Positions 16,537 through 25,402 of a stretch of 64,000 bases of DNA are shown here, in pieces. Each line of letters starts with the position of its first letter. Positions within the stretch are counted from its first letter, which is position 1. The translations under genes and the position numbers were made by a program. Source of the DNA: Rhodoferax_B ferrireducens_A (GTDB taxonomy: Bacteria; Pseudomonadota; Gammaproteobacteria; Burkholderiales; Burkholderiaceae_C); assembly GCF_031458075.1 (NCBI RefSeq), contig NZ_JAVDXT010000001.1, forward strand, positions 1,674,001 through 1,738,000, in the 5' to 3' direction. The notes under the pieces are model-generated. The model was given only the letters and a program-made list of their open reading frames with translations. It ran no database searches and was not told where the DNA came from.

Positions 16537-17673
16537 ATGTCTGTTCATTTTAATTTTCTGCGGCGAAAAATTGCATATCGCCTGCGTAGCTGGCTAAAGA
16601 CTATTAAGTCATTAAAAAATACACCTAAAGATGCCAATGTGTTGCTAGTAACTTTCAGGCATGAGTTGCCTGAGACGCAGTTGTATGCCTTTCATTTTTA
16701 TCGACACATCCTTGAGAAAAAACATGGAATAAAATTTGTTCAAATTTTTGTAGATAATTTGGTGCTTCCAAATGCAGATATTTTGCATGGAACAGACAAA
16801 TTTCCTAATATTAAGCGCATTTTTTTTCAACCGGCGTTTGAAATGTCGTCAGAGTTGGTTGTACAGGCGCTTAAGAGATTGTCAAATACTTATCCAAATG
16901 CCAAGATAGCCTTTATGGATTGGTATGCTCCTTTGCATATTAGGCCTTCTGTTTATGTTGATCCGTATATTGATATTTACATTAAGAAGCAAACGTATGT
17001 TGATTTCTCGCAATATAGCGTTCCAACTTTAGGGGATACGAATCTAAGCAATTTTTATGCAATCCGACATAATTTGCCAGAGGCGGAGCAGGTTTTTGTT
17101 CCTCCGATAAATTTTGAGAAAAAAATCCAATTGGGAAATAATTTCGGATTATCTCCTCAAATGGTGGATTTATTTATGTCGAACCCTCCAAAAATTGATG
17201 GGAGGGATATTGATGTTCATGCCCGCATTGCCGTCAATGGTGTGCCTTGGTACAAAGCGATGCGACAAGAGGCGAAGGATGCAGTTGAAAATATTGCAAA
17301 TAAAAGCATCACTATTGCGTCCGAGGGGAGAGTAAAACGACGGAAGTTTTTTGTCGAAATGCAGCGCAGTAAAATATGCTTTAGTCCATTTGGTTATGGG
17401 GAAATATGTTGGCGTGATTATGAGGCTTTTGCAACAGGAGCACTGTTGTTGAAACCTGATATGTCTCATTTGCGAGTGTTGCCAGATATATTTGTGCCAT
17501 ATGAAACGTATGTCCCATTGAAATGGGACTTGAGTGATTTTGATGAGAAGGTGCAGCATTATTTGCTAGATGCTGTTGCACGCGAGAAGATTGCTAATCA
17601 AGCTTTCTTGGCGATGCAACGCTGGATAAAAAGCGATGATTGTTCAAAAAAAATCTTGGATATGTGTAAATAA
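16537..17673 (+). CDS. Putative GT-B type glycosyltransferase of unrecognised family
   Basis: 378-residue soluble protein without signal peptide or membrane helices. I do not recognise the N-terminal half. The C-terminal segment around residues 285-345 (FSPFGYGEICWRDYEAFATGALLLKPD) has the pattern of nucleotide-sugar-binding halves in GT-B enzymes such as the exostosin/CgeB-like groups: a Gly-rich turn, an acidic residue, then A-[TC]-G. That and the position among glycosyltransferases support the call. The gene is AT-rich. The substrate cannot be given. Confidence 0.6.
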   Translation: MSVHFNFLRRKIAYRLRSWLKTIKSLKNTPKDANVLLVTFRHELPETQLYAFHFYRHILEKKHGIKFVQIFVDNLVLPNADILHGTDKFPNIKRIFFQPAFEMSSELVVQALKRLSNTYPNAKIAFMDWYAPLHIRPSVYVDPYIDIYIKKQTYVDFSQYSVPTLGDTNLSNFYAIRHNLPEAEQVFVPPINFEKKIQLGNNFGLSPQMVDLFMSNPPKIDGRDIDVHARIAVNGVPWYKAMRQEAKDAVENIANKSITIASEGRVKRRKFFVEMQRSKICFSPFGYGEICWRDYEAFATGALLLKPDMSHLRVLPDIFVPYETYVPLKWDLSDFDEKVQHYLLDAVAREKIANQAFLAMQRWIKSDDCSKKILDMCK

Positions 17674-17763
17674 TTCATATTTAATCTTAATTAATTAAAG
17701 CTTTTAATGGGGAGAATTTTGTATTTTGTGTGGTGGTTTTTGTATATTATTGTCTGTTGAGTA

Positions 17764-19950
17764 ATGAAATTAAATAGTTTGCAGATTTTGAGATTTTTCG
17801 CAGCATTACTCGTTGTTGTGATGCATGCAACGCAGGCAATTTCACTGCGATTCACGGGTGTGGATATACATTGGGGCTTGGGTGGATATGGCGTAGATAT
17901 TTTTTTTGTAATTAGCGGCTTTGTTATGGTTTTGGCTGCTCCACCCGTTAGCTCCGCCCGAGTGATTCGTTGTCGGGATGCCGTTGAGTTTTTTCGCAGA
18001 AGATTTATAAGGGTTGTACCTTTATATTGGTTTTACAGTCTCTTGAAAATAGCTGCTGTTTTTATATTCCCTGCATTGGCTTTGCGAAGCGTTTTTGACC
18101 CAATGCATGTTCTCATGTCATTTGGATTCGTTCCTTGGAAAAGTCCTTGGGGATTGTTGGAGCCAATATTGCCAGTTGGTTGGACCTTAAATTTTGAGAT
18201 GTTTTTTTATTTTATTTTTGCGATAGCTATATTCTTTGGGGTTAAAAGAATTGCTTTTATTTTTTGTGTATTTTTATTTATTTTTGTGTTAAATAATATT
18301 TTCCCTGAGAATGATGTGCTTGCATTTTATGCCCGAACGATTTTGTTTGAGTTTGTTTTTGGCATGGGCATAGCAATTTTCTACTTGTCCGGGAAGCGAG
18401 TGCATCCGATCTTTGCTGTAAGTGCGGTAGTGGCGGGATTGGTTCTTCTATTTTTTGCCAATTGGCCGGTTGATATGGAGAGACTAATTTCAGGCGGATT
18501 AGGTGCCGGGTTATTGGTTTTTGGTATGGTGTTTTTAGATTGGATTTTCAAAAATAAAATATTTGAATCGATTTCAATTCTTGGGGATGCATCATATTCA
18601 ATATACTTGTCGCATGGTTTTGTGTTGCCTGTGGTCGCTATTTTAATGATTAAAATTGGATTTTCTAGTATTGGATGTGCTTCTGTGTTCTCAACTATAG
18701 CCGCTGTTGTTTTGGGCGTGGTTGCTTATAAATTCATTGAATTACCTTTGGTTAGGTGGAGTAAATTGTTGCTTTCTGAAATGAAATTTCCCGATAATTT
18801 AATTGTTAAAAATATGTGGCGAAGTAATTTTCGCTACATTTATATAGCCTGTCCTTGGACTCCAAATGGAGGGGGGATGTTTAAAGTCGCTGATTATTTA
18901 ACTCAGTGTCAACATCCTGAAAGTAAACTACGACCTGATTTGGCGGAAATGCGACCTTTAGATACCCGTGGTGGCGGTAGTGCATTGGCCTCCATGGCTT
19001 ACTTGTTAATAGCGCTTGTCAAGCTGATTCAAGGGCGTTTAGGCGGCCGATTGGCTGGGGTGCATGTAAATATGGCGGAGCGTCTCAGTCTTTTTCGTAA
19101 GGCTGTAGTAGTCGTTTTTGCGAGGACTCTTGGATTACCAGTGGTTTTACATTTGCATGCTGCGCAGTTGCACCACTTCTACCGGAACTTGCCAATGTTG
19201 CTGAAATTTTTAGTACGTTGGAGTTTTTCGTTGGCTAATGAAGTGGTTGTATTGGGCGCCGCTGCCCGTGCGTTCGTACAAGACGAACTGCGGGTACCTT
19301 CAGACCGTGTTTCAATCGTTATTAATGGTGTGCCGCAGCCATCGGTGGATCGACGCGATGCTCTAGCGCCTGGTGCAAAGCTTCAATTGCTGTTTTTAGG
19401 TAATTTGAGCGAACGCAAAGGAGTATCCGATCTGATTTCAGCTATATCCAAGTCGCAAGTTGCTAAGCTCGATAACTTTGAGGCTATTTTTGCGGGTAAG
19501 GGCGATATTGAGGGTTACACGGCAAAGGCTAAAGAGCAAGGGGTTGATAAGGTTATTAGCTTTGTTGGTTGGGCAGATCAAAAGAAAGCAGCAACGTTAA
19601 TGGCGAATGCTGATGTGTTGGTCTTGCCTTCGTATGATGAAGGTTTACCTCTGGTGATTTTGGAAGCACTGGCTAATTCTGCGGCTGTAATATGTACGCC
19701 AGTTGGTGAGATTCCTAATGAATTGCAAGACGGGCGTGATGCTATATTCGTACAACCGGGTGATATCAACGGACTAGCGAATGCTATTGACTCTATATTG
19801 GGTAATCCCGCTTTGCGTAAAAAATTGGAACAGGGAGGACGAGCGTTATACGAGCGGAAGTATTCGCTCGATATGTTTGCCGACAGCATTGCGTTGGTGC
19901 ATCAGCGTTGCTTTGGGGTTGCTTCCCGCACAGTTTCGTTGCTGCAATAG
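17764..19950 (+). CDS. Fusion of membrane acyltransferase (Acyltransf_3) and GT4 glycosyltransferase
   Basis: A 728-residue two-part protein. Residues 1 to about 345 are a polytopic Acyltransf_3 domain (LQILRFFAALLVVVMHAT, GGYGVDIFFVISGF, GDASYSIYLSHGF). From Met351 the protein reads as a complete GT4 glycosyltransferase (YIYIACPWTPNGGG, GNLSERKGVSDL, SYDEGLPLVILEALA). The GT4 half is 378 residues, its usual stand-alone length, and Met351 looks like a former start. No stop or frameshift separates the halves in the given sequence. The acyltransferase half is AT-rich and the GT4 half less so, suggesting two origins. One polypeptide could add and acylate the same sugar. A deletion-type fusion is the alternative. 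Confidence 0.85.
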   Translation: MKLNSLQILRFFAALLVVVMHATQAISLRFTGVDIHWGLGGYGVDIFFVISGFVMVLAAPPVSSARVIRCRDAVEFFRRRFIRVVPLYWFYSLLKIAAVFIFPALALRSVFDPMHVLMSFGFVPWKSPWGLLEPILPVGWTLNFEMFFYFIFAIAIFFGVKRIAFIFCVFLFIFVLNNIFPENDVLAFYARTILFEFVFGMGIAIFYLSGKRVHPIFAVSAVVAGLVLLFFANWPVDMERLISGGLGAGLLVFGMVFLDWIFKNKIFESISILGDASYSIYLSHGFVLPVVAILMIKIGFSSIGCASVFSTIAAVVLGVVAYKFIELPLVRWSKLLLSEMKFPDNLIVKNMWRSNFRYIYIACPWTPNGGGMFKVADYLTQCQHPESKLRPDLAEMRPLDTRGGGSALASMAYLLIALVKLIQGRLGGRLAGVHVNMAERLSLFRKAVVVVFARTLGLPVVLHLHAAQLHHFYRNLPMLLKFLVRWSFSLANEVVVLGAAARAFVQDELRVPSDRVSIVINGVPQPSVDRRDALAPGAKLQLLFLGNLSERKGVSDLISAISKSQVAKLDNFEAIFAGKGDIEGYTAKAKEQGVDKVISFVGWADQKKAATLMANADVLVLPSYDEGLPLVILEALANSAAVICTPVGEIPNELQDGRDAIFVQPGDINGLANAIDSILGNPALRKKLEQGGRALYERKYSLDMFADSIALVHQRCFGVASRTVSLLQ

Positions 19951-19964
19951 TTGAATACCTATCC

Positions 19965-21650
19965 ATGATTGATTCGGCAAACAATATTTCCTCCAAAGTT
20001 GATCTCGTGGTTGACATATGCATTGTGGGTGCAGGTGCTGCGGGTATCAGCATAGCACTAGAGCTATCGGGCAAGGGGTTTCAGGTGCTGCTGTTGGAGG
20101 CCGGTACTTCCCAAGAAGACCCCGCCACACAGGCGCTTTATGCGGGTGAAGTCGCCGATGAAAAAATGCACAGCCCTACTGACAAGTACCGTCACCGTCG
20201 GTTTGGTGGCTCCACTGCCATATGGGGGGGGCGGTGTATGCCTTTTGATCCCATCGATTTGGAGCCGCGTAGCTACGTGCCTTTCAGTGGGTGGCCGATT
20301 GGGTACTCCGACATAGCGCCATTTTTTCCGAAGGCAAACAATTATCTGGAAGCGGGGCGGTATGAATATGACGCGGATACGGCATTCAACCCATTGGCCG
20401 CTCCTATGGTGCGCGGGTTTAATAGTGAACGGGTGCGCACCAATGGGCTAGAGCGGTTTTCTTGTCCTACCAATATGGCGGCACGTTATCAGGGGCGGTT
20501 GCAAGCGGCTTCAGATGTACGCGTTTTATTGGAAGCAAATTGCACGGGCATACGCTTAAATTCGGAGGGCAACGCGGTTGACCATCTGGACGTTGCAACC
20601 CTTGCGGGTAAGCAGTTTAAGGTCAGGGCAAAAGATGTTGTGCTGGCAATTGGCGGGCTAGAGACGGCTCGTTTGCTGCTCGCCTCAAACGATGTGCACC
20701 CGCAGGGCGTAGGAAATGCTAATGATGTGGTGGGCAGGTATTACATGTGCCACATAGCGGGAAATGTAGGCTCTTTGGTTGTAAAGGGCGGTGTCGACAA
20801 TGTGCGCCATGGCTATGAGATTTCTCCCGATGGTGTTTACTGCAGACGCCGGCTTCAGCTCACCGAAGACACACAGCGTCAACTGGGCGTGGGCAACATG
20901 GTGGCGCGCTTGCACTTTCCTAAGATTACCGATCCCGCACATCGCAGTGGCGTGTTATCGGGTTTGTTTCTGGCCCGGAACTTCATCAGCTATGAGTATG
21001 GTAAGCGCCTGAAAGACGGCGAGGGTGACAGCGTCGGCCGGTATATGCGGCACTTATGGAATGTAATAAGCGGGCCTATTGATACGTTGGCTTTCTTGAC
21101 GCACTGGGTTGCAAAGCGAACATTAGCGGTACGCAAATTCCCGTCTGTTATTTTGCGCAACAAGAGTAATCGTTTCAGTTTGGAGGTACATGCTGAGCAG
21201 ATTCCGAGGCCTGATAGCAGGGTGAGTTTATTGCCGTCCAAAGATGCATTAGGTATGCCGCAGATCAAAGTTGATTGGCGCTATAGCAAAGAGGATATCG
21301 ATACCGTGCGCAAAACGTTGAGAACCTTCTCTGAAGAGTTTGCCCGTAGTGGAGTTGCGACATTTGATTTTGATGAGAAATCTTTGGAAAAAGATTTACT
21401 CAGATTCGGGGCTTATGGAGGGCATCATGTTGGCACAGCGCGTATGGGAGCTGATCCCAAGACCAGCGTGGTCGATAAGAACTGCGCGGTTCACGGCCTG
21501 CCAAACTTGCATATTGCTAGCAGTGCAGTGTTTCCTACATCGAGCCAGGCTAATCCCACGCTAATGATTGTGGCAATGGCGTTGCGTTTGGCCAGCCATA
21601 TTCAGGCCAAGGATTGTCAGGCACGTCAAGAATACGGAGTTGCGGTATGA
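19965..21650 (+). CDS. GMC-family FAD-dependent oxidoreductase
   Basis: Flavoprotein that oxidises an alcohol, here probably a hydroxyl of a sugar or sugar-lipid. I prefer ATG 19965 (MIDSANNISSKVD), which avoids overlap with the previous gene. The FAD-binding motif is VDICIVGAGAAGISIALEL near residues 16-35, followed by the GMC region GGSTAIWGGRCMPFD. The C-terminal GMC domain contains the catalytic histidine region GGHHVGTARMG and TSSQANPTLMIV. Length (561) is normal and there is no signal peptide, so it acts in the cytoplasm. Its stop overlaps the SDR start as ATGA, implying joint action. Confidence 0.87.
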   Translation: MIDSANNISSKVDLVVDICIVGAGAAGISIALELSGKGFQVLLLEAGTSQEDPATQALYAGEVADEKMHSPTDKYRHRRFGGSTAIWGGRCMPFDPIDLEPRSYVPFSGWPIGYSDIAPFFPKANNYLEAGRYEYDADTAFNPLAAPMVRGFNSERVRTNGLERFSCPTNMAARYQGRLQAASDVRVLLEANCTGIRLNSEGNAVDHLDVATLAGKQFKVRAKDVVLAIGGLETARLLLASNDVHPQGVGNANDVVGRYYMCHIAGNVGSLVVKGGVDNVRHGYEISPDGVYCRRRLQLTEDTQRQLGVGNMVARLHFPKITDPAHRSGVLSGLFLARNFISYEYGKRLKDGEGDSVGRYMRHLWNVISGPIDTLAFLTHWVAKRTLAVRKFPSVILRNKSNRFSLEVHAEQIPRPDSRVSLLPSKDALGMPQIKVDWRYSKEDIDTVRKTLRTFSEEFARSGVATFDFDEKSLEKDLLRFGAYGGHHVGTARMGADPKTSVVDKNCAVHGLPNLHIASSAVFPTSSQANPTLMIVAMALRLASHIQAKDCQARQEYGVAV

Positions 21651-22624
21651 AGGTGCTTGTGCTTGGTGGATCGGGCTTCGTAGGCCGTGAAGTAGTACGC
21701 CAGTTACAGCAAACTACTTGGGCAGCGCCTATGGTGGCTTCTCGATCACCTGCTGCGCGTAACGGAGTCCCTGCTATTGTTTTGGATACCCGTGATAGCC
21801 ATGCATTGACCGCAGCACTAAAAGACGTTGACGCTGTGGTGAACTGCGTAGCGGGTGACGGTGCATCTATTGCCCAGGGTGCCAAGAGCTTGGTAAACGC
21901 CGCCAATGCGGCTGGACATCCCAAAATTGTCCATATGAGTACTATGTCTGTATACGGACGAGCAACTGGGGTTATCAATGAAGGCCGCTCGCTTCAAGAC
22001 GATATTGGCTGGTATGGCCATGCAAAAATTGATGCTGAAGCGCAGTTTCAGCAGTACGGTAAGGCGAGGGGTAAAGCCGTAATTTTAAGGCCAGGATGTG
22101 TGGTGGGCCCTGAGAGTCACTTATGGGTTTATAGAGTAGGTAAGTGGTTACAAAGCAAGCGCATAGGTAATTTGGGCGCTTGGGCAGACGGACCAGCAAA
22201 TTTGGTCGATGTTGTGGATGTGGCTCAAGCGGCCGTTCGGTCTCTGAAATATGAATCGCCTACTGCTGGAGTGCCAGTTTTCAATTTGTCGTGCCCGGAC
22301 AGTCCACGGTGGAACACATATTTCGAAGATTTTGCTCTTGCAATATCTGCAACTCCAATAAAGTACCACAGTTTGCGACGCATGAAAATGGATGCTTATA
22401 TTGTTGGGGTGCCTTTAAAAGTGGCTGAGCGTTTATTGGGTAAATTTAAGATAAATTATAAAAATTTACCGATAGGAATCCCACCTTCTTTGTTAGGTCT
22501 TTGGTCGCAACAGATAACTTTAGATAGTGTCGCTGCGACGCAGGATTTGGGTGTTCATTGGATGCCTTATGCAAAAAGTCTAACGAATAGTGCTAAATGG
22601 TATTTGACTAAAAAAACCATATGA
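21647..22624 (+). CDS. NAD-dependent epimerase/dehydratase (extended SDR)
   Basis: 325-residue extended short-chain dehydrogenase/reductase acting on a nucleotide or lipid-linked sugar. The ATG at 21647 has ACGGAG upstream and lies in the ATGA overlap with the GMC gene. The NAD motif is VLVLGGSGFVG at residues 3-13, the catalytic Ser region is HMSTMSVYGRA, and the Tyr-Lys pair is in WYGHAKIDAE. It could reduce a keto-sugar made by the upstream flavoenzyme, or be an ordinary epimerase. The stop overlaps the next acyltransferase start by four bases. Confidence 0.85.
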   Translation: MKVLVLGGSGFVGREVVRQLQQTTWAAPMVASRSPAARNGVPAIVLDTRDSHALTAALKDVDAVVNCVAGDGASIAQGAKSLVNAANAAGHPKIVHMSTMSVYGRATGVINEGRSLQDDIGWYGHAKIDAEAQFQQYGKARGKAVILRPGCVVGPESHLWVYRVGKWLQSKRIGNLGAWADGPANLVDVVDVAQAAVRSLKYESPTAGVPVFNLSCPDSPRWNTYFEDFALAISATPIKYHSLRRMKMDAYIVGVPLKVAERLLGKFKINYKNLPIGIPPSLLGLWSQQITLDSVAATQDLGVHWMPYAKSLTNSAKWYLTKKTI

Positions 22625-23670
22625 CTATTAAAATTGAAAACAAAGAGCTCGTAAATATTCAATATTTACGAGCAATTGCTGCATTAATGGTGGTCTGGGT
22701 ACACGCGCGCGAGCAGTTTCCGTGGGTTCGGGGGCAATTTCCGTCCGGTGTTGGTGCGAATGGTGTTGATTTATTTTTCGTTATTAGTGGATTTATTATG
22801 GTGTATACCACTCATAATAAAAGTATAAGCCCACTGGCATTCATGGTGCGAAGACTGGAGCGTATTGCACCGTTGTATTGGTTGGCCACCTTGCTTATAG
22901 TTTTGGTGGCATCTGTAGTGCCATTAATTTTAAAGAGCACGGTTTTAAGCAGCTCACATATATTTGCAAGTTTGGCATTTGTGCCCATGCTTTCTCCGGC
23001 ATTTCCAGATAAATACTGGCCGCTTCTTATTCCGGGTTGGACATTAAATTACGAAATGGCATTTTATGCGATCTTCTCAATTACTCTTTTTGTAAAAGGG
23101 TTGTATCGAATTTTCTTGTTGTCTTTTGTACTTTTATCCCTTGTCGTAGCGGGTTTGTTTTTTAATTGGCAAGGGGTGTTGGGGTTTTATGCGGATGCTA
23201 TTATTTTGATTTTTCTTGCGGGCGCGATATTGGGTTATTTTTATGTAAAAGGTAGATTAAAGAAAAATGCTTTGGTGGGGATATTTTTTGTCCTATTGGG
23301 AGTTGGGTTGTGGATAGTTACTCAGGATTTAGATGTGGGCCATCGCGCAATTGGAGCCGGTATACCTGCTACTCTGGTTGTGCTTGGTTTCTGCTGTATG
23401 CCAACACTTTTTCCCGATAAATTGACTTGGTTGGCTCGTTTGGGCGATGCATCTTTTTCTATCTACTTATCGCATATTTTTATATTAGCTGGTCTTCGCA
23501 CGTTGCTGAATCGAATCGGTATTGTGATAGCCGAAAATTCTTTGGGCTTAACTTATATGGTGTTAGCGATTGCTATTTGTGCGATATTTGGTTTTTTTGT
23601 TTATCAATGGATTGAAAAGCCATTGTCAAAAATTAGGTTTAAGCGGACGGGTATGCGGGTATATGGTTAA
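22621..23670 (+). CDS. Membrane acyltransferase (Acyltransf_3 family) C
   Basis: 349-residue polytopic protein. The N-terminal pattern (NIQYLRAIAALMVVWVHA) and GVDLFFVISGFIMVY resemble those of the acyltransferase half of the 17764 fusion, and both share RRLERIAPLYWL-like and GDASFSIYLSHIF segments, so the two may be paralogues. It would O-acylate the polysaccharide or its precursor. Last gene of the plus-strand block and coupled to the SDR by ATGA. The next gene converges 39 bases away; no terminator hairpin is visible in that gap. AT-rich. Confidence 0.83.
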   Translation: MTIKIENKELVNIQYLRAIAALMVVWVHAREQFPWVRGQFPSGVGANGVDLFFVISGFIMVYTTHNKSISPLAFMVRRLERIAPLYWLATLLIVLVASVVPLILKSTVLSSSHIFASLAFVPMLSPAFPDKYWPLLIPGWTLNYEMAFYAIFSITLFVKGLYRIFLLSFVLLSLVVAGLFFNWQGVLGFYADAIILIFLAGAILGYFYVKGRLKKNALVGIFFVLLGVGLWIVTQDLDVGHRAIGAGIPATLVVLGFCCMPTLFPDKLTWLARLGDASFSIYLSHIFILAGLRTLLNRIGIVIAENSLGLTYMVLAIAICAIFGFFVYQWIEKPLSKIRFKRTGMRVYG

Positions 23671-23709
23671 AGAGTATATTGCATAATATTTTCTATTTTG
23701 CATCGTGCA

Positions 23710-24321
23710 TCATAATGGTGCAGGGTTGGCGACATCCGGTGTGCAATTAATTTTAATAATAGATGAAGGATTGCCGGATACAATTGAGTAAGGTGGGATG
23801 TTGTTTGTAACAAATGCGCCGCCCGCAATCCTGCTACCTCGACCAATAGTTACACCACCAACGATAATTGCATGTGGACCAATCCACACCTCGTCTTCAA
23901 TCTCTGGATACTCAATGTGGCGAGTACCATCTAAAGCAATACGGTCTCGACGACCAAGAGTAACTCCATGAAATAGAGTTACGTTATTGCCTATTTTTGC
24001 TTCAGAATTTATAACCAGCCCCCATCCATGTGTTATGGCCAGTCCGGCTCCAACTTTTGTATTCCATGGAAAATCCACCGCCGCCAAATGCGAGGCTATG
24101 CGATGCATAATTTTCAAGGGGATCAATAAAAATCGAATTGGACTCTTGGCGTTAGCCACTGCTTGACATAAACGCAATGTGACAATAATTCGAAATGTTC
24201 GACGAGTAACTGTGCCTTTTAATACTTGCCCCCAGCTAAACTCACCATACTGACGATACGTATCTGCTTTAAGTGCATGCCATTTCATACTGAATATATT
24301 TTCTCTTATTATTTGATGCAA
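23710..24321 (-). CDS. Serine acetyltransferase-like hexapeptide acetyltransferase B
   Basis: 203 residues. A basic helical N-terminus (about 1-85) is followed by a left-handed beta-helix with VGAGLAITHGWGLVINSEAKIG, ITLFHGVTLG-like turns (NNVTLFHGVTLGRRDR) and IVGGVTIGRGSRIAGGAFV. The arrangement resembles CysE-type acetyltransferases that have been redeployed for capsule or EPS sugar O-acetylation. Last gene of the right minus block, one base after the stop of the neighbouring acyltransferase. Different in sequence from the 14993 acetyltransferase, so probably a distinct acceptor. Confidence 0.82.
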   Translation of the reverse strand: MHQIIRENIFSMKWHALKADTYRQYGEFSWGQVLKGTVTRRTFRIIVTLRLCQAVANAKSPIRFLLIPLKIMHRIASHLAAVDFPWNTKVGAGLAITHGWGLVINSEAKIGNNVTLFHGVTLGRRDRIALDGTRHIEYPEIEDEVWIGPHAIIVGGVTIGRGSRIAGGAFVTNNIPPYSIVSGNPSSIIKINCTPDVANPAPL

Positions 24322-24322
24322 A

Positions 24323-25402
24323 TTAAATATAACTCACATCGCGTTTTTTAAGGTTGTGTGTGTATGTTATAAAAGGTTTTTCAATAGCTTGATACATCAG
24401 CCAAGAAATAAGAAAAACAAAAAATAATGCAAGAGTTAAATTCAAGATGCCGAAAAACTCTCCAATAAAAGGAGTGTATTTTAAATAAATTCGTAAAAGT
24501 AATGTGTGACAAAGATAGAATGAGTAGCTAATTACTCCTGTTTTGCACAACAGAGAGTTTGAGAATAAATTATTTGCTAATGTTCCTGGTGTGACAGTTT
24601 CGAATAATAATAAACCATACAGAAAAAATATCTCAATAGCTGGAAATCGATCTGTTGGCGGATAAATTGTGACTATTAGTGGGGAAAGAAGAAGGGCAAA
24701 AATTCCTACTCCACTGGGGCAGCGAATTTTCATTTGTCGTGCTAACTCATTTACAATAATTCCAGAAAAAAACATTAGTGGGCGAGAAAATCCGTTGTAA
24801 TAAATTAATATTAAGTGTGTTGATATTGAAATAAATATTATAATTGATATTCTTTTTTGAGGTGATAGCTTGTAAAATCCAGTGGGGCGTGCCAGGAGTG
24901 GACCAAGTATGTAAAACAGCATTTCGTACGCTAAAGACCACGTGGCAGTTACCAATGGCCGGACTGAAAAAACAGTTGGTAGCAATGGAATTAAAAGAAG
25001 ATTTAAGAATAAATAGAGTCCAATTTGCCAAATATCAACGCCTAGGTTGATTGCTTTTTCTCGATGAAAACCCAGAAGTGTTGCGGAGGCGTATATTCCG
25101 AGAATAAATAAGAAGACTGGATAAATTCTAAATACTCTACGTTTGATGTAGTCATTTATTTTGAAGTTTTGTCGAATGAGTGCGTCGTATATCAGATAGC
25201 CACTTAATGCAAAAAAAAGATCTACGCCCGTTGGTCCATATGAGTACATAAATGAATATGTGCTCCTCTCTAAGGCGGAAAAATTGCTTCCACCTTCTAA
25301 TGAAAACTGTGCAAAATGAACAAAAAAAACTAAAAGTACCGCGAATCCACGCAGTCCATCCAAGGAGTTGAGCCTAGTTGTGTCGTTTAAACGCTGAGTC
25401 AT
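24323..25402 (-). CDS. Membrane acyltransferase, OafA/YrhL-like (Acyltransf_3) D
   Basis: 359-residue polytopic acyltransferase with the OafA-type start RLNSLDGLRGFAVLLVFFVHF and GPTGVDLFFALSGYLIYD. About ten membrane helices are predicted by eye. There is no C-terminal SGNH domain, so it is the short form. It overlaps the WecG/TagA gene by four bases, which ties it to the end of the eps machinery operon. AT-rich, unlike the eps genes upstream, so the junction at about 25.4 kb marks a composition boundary. Confidence 0.84.
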   Translation of the reverse strand: MTQRLNDTTRLNSLDGLRGFAVLLVFFVHFAQFSLEGGSNFSALERSTYSFMYSYGPTGVDLFFALSGYLIYDALIRQNFKINDYIKRRVFRIYPVFLFILGIYASATLLGFHREKAINLGVDIWQIGLYLFLNLLLIPLLPTVFSVRPLVTATWSLAYEMLFYILGPLLARPTGFYKLSPQKRISIIIFISISTHLILIYYNGFSRPLMFFSGIIVNELARQMKIRCPSGVGIFALLLSPLIVTIYPPTDRFPAIEIFFLYGLLLFETVTPGTLANNLFSNSLLCKTGVISYSFYLCHTLLLRIYLKYTPFIGEFFGILNLTLALFFVFLISWLMYQAIEKPFITYTHNLKKRDVSYI

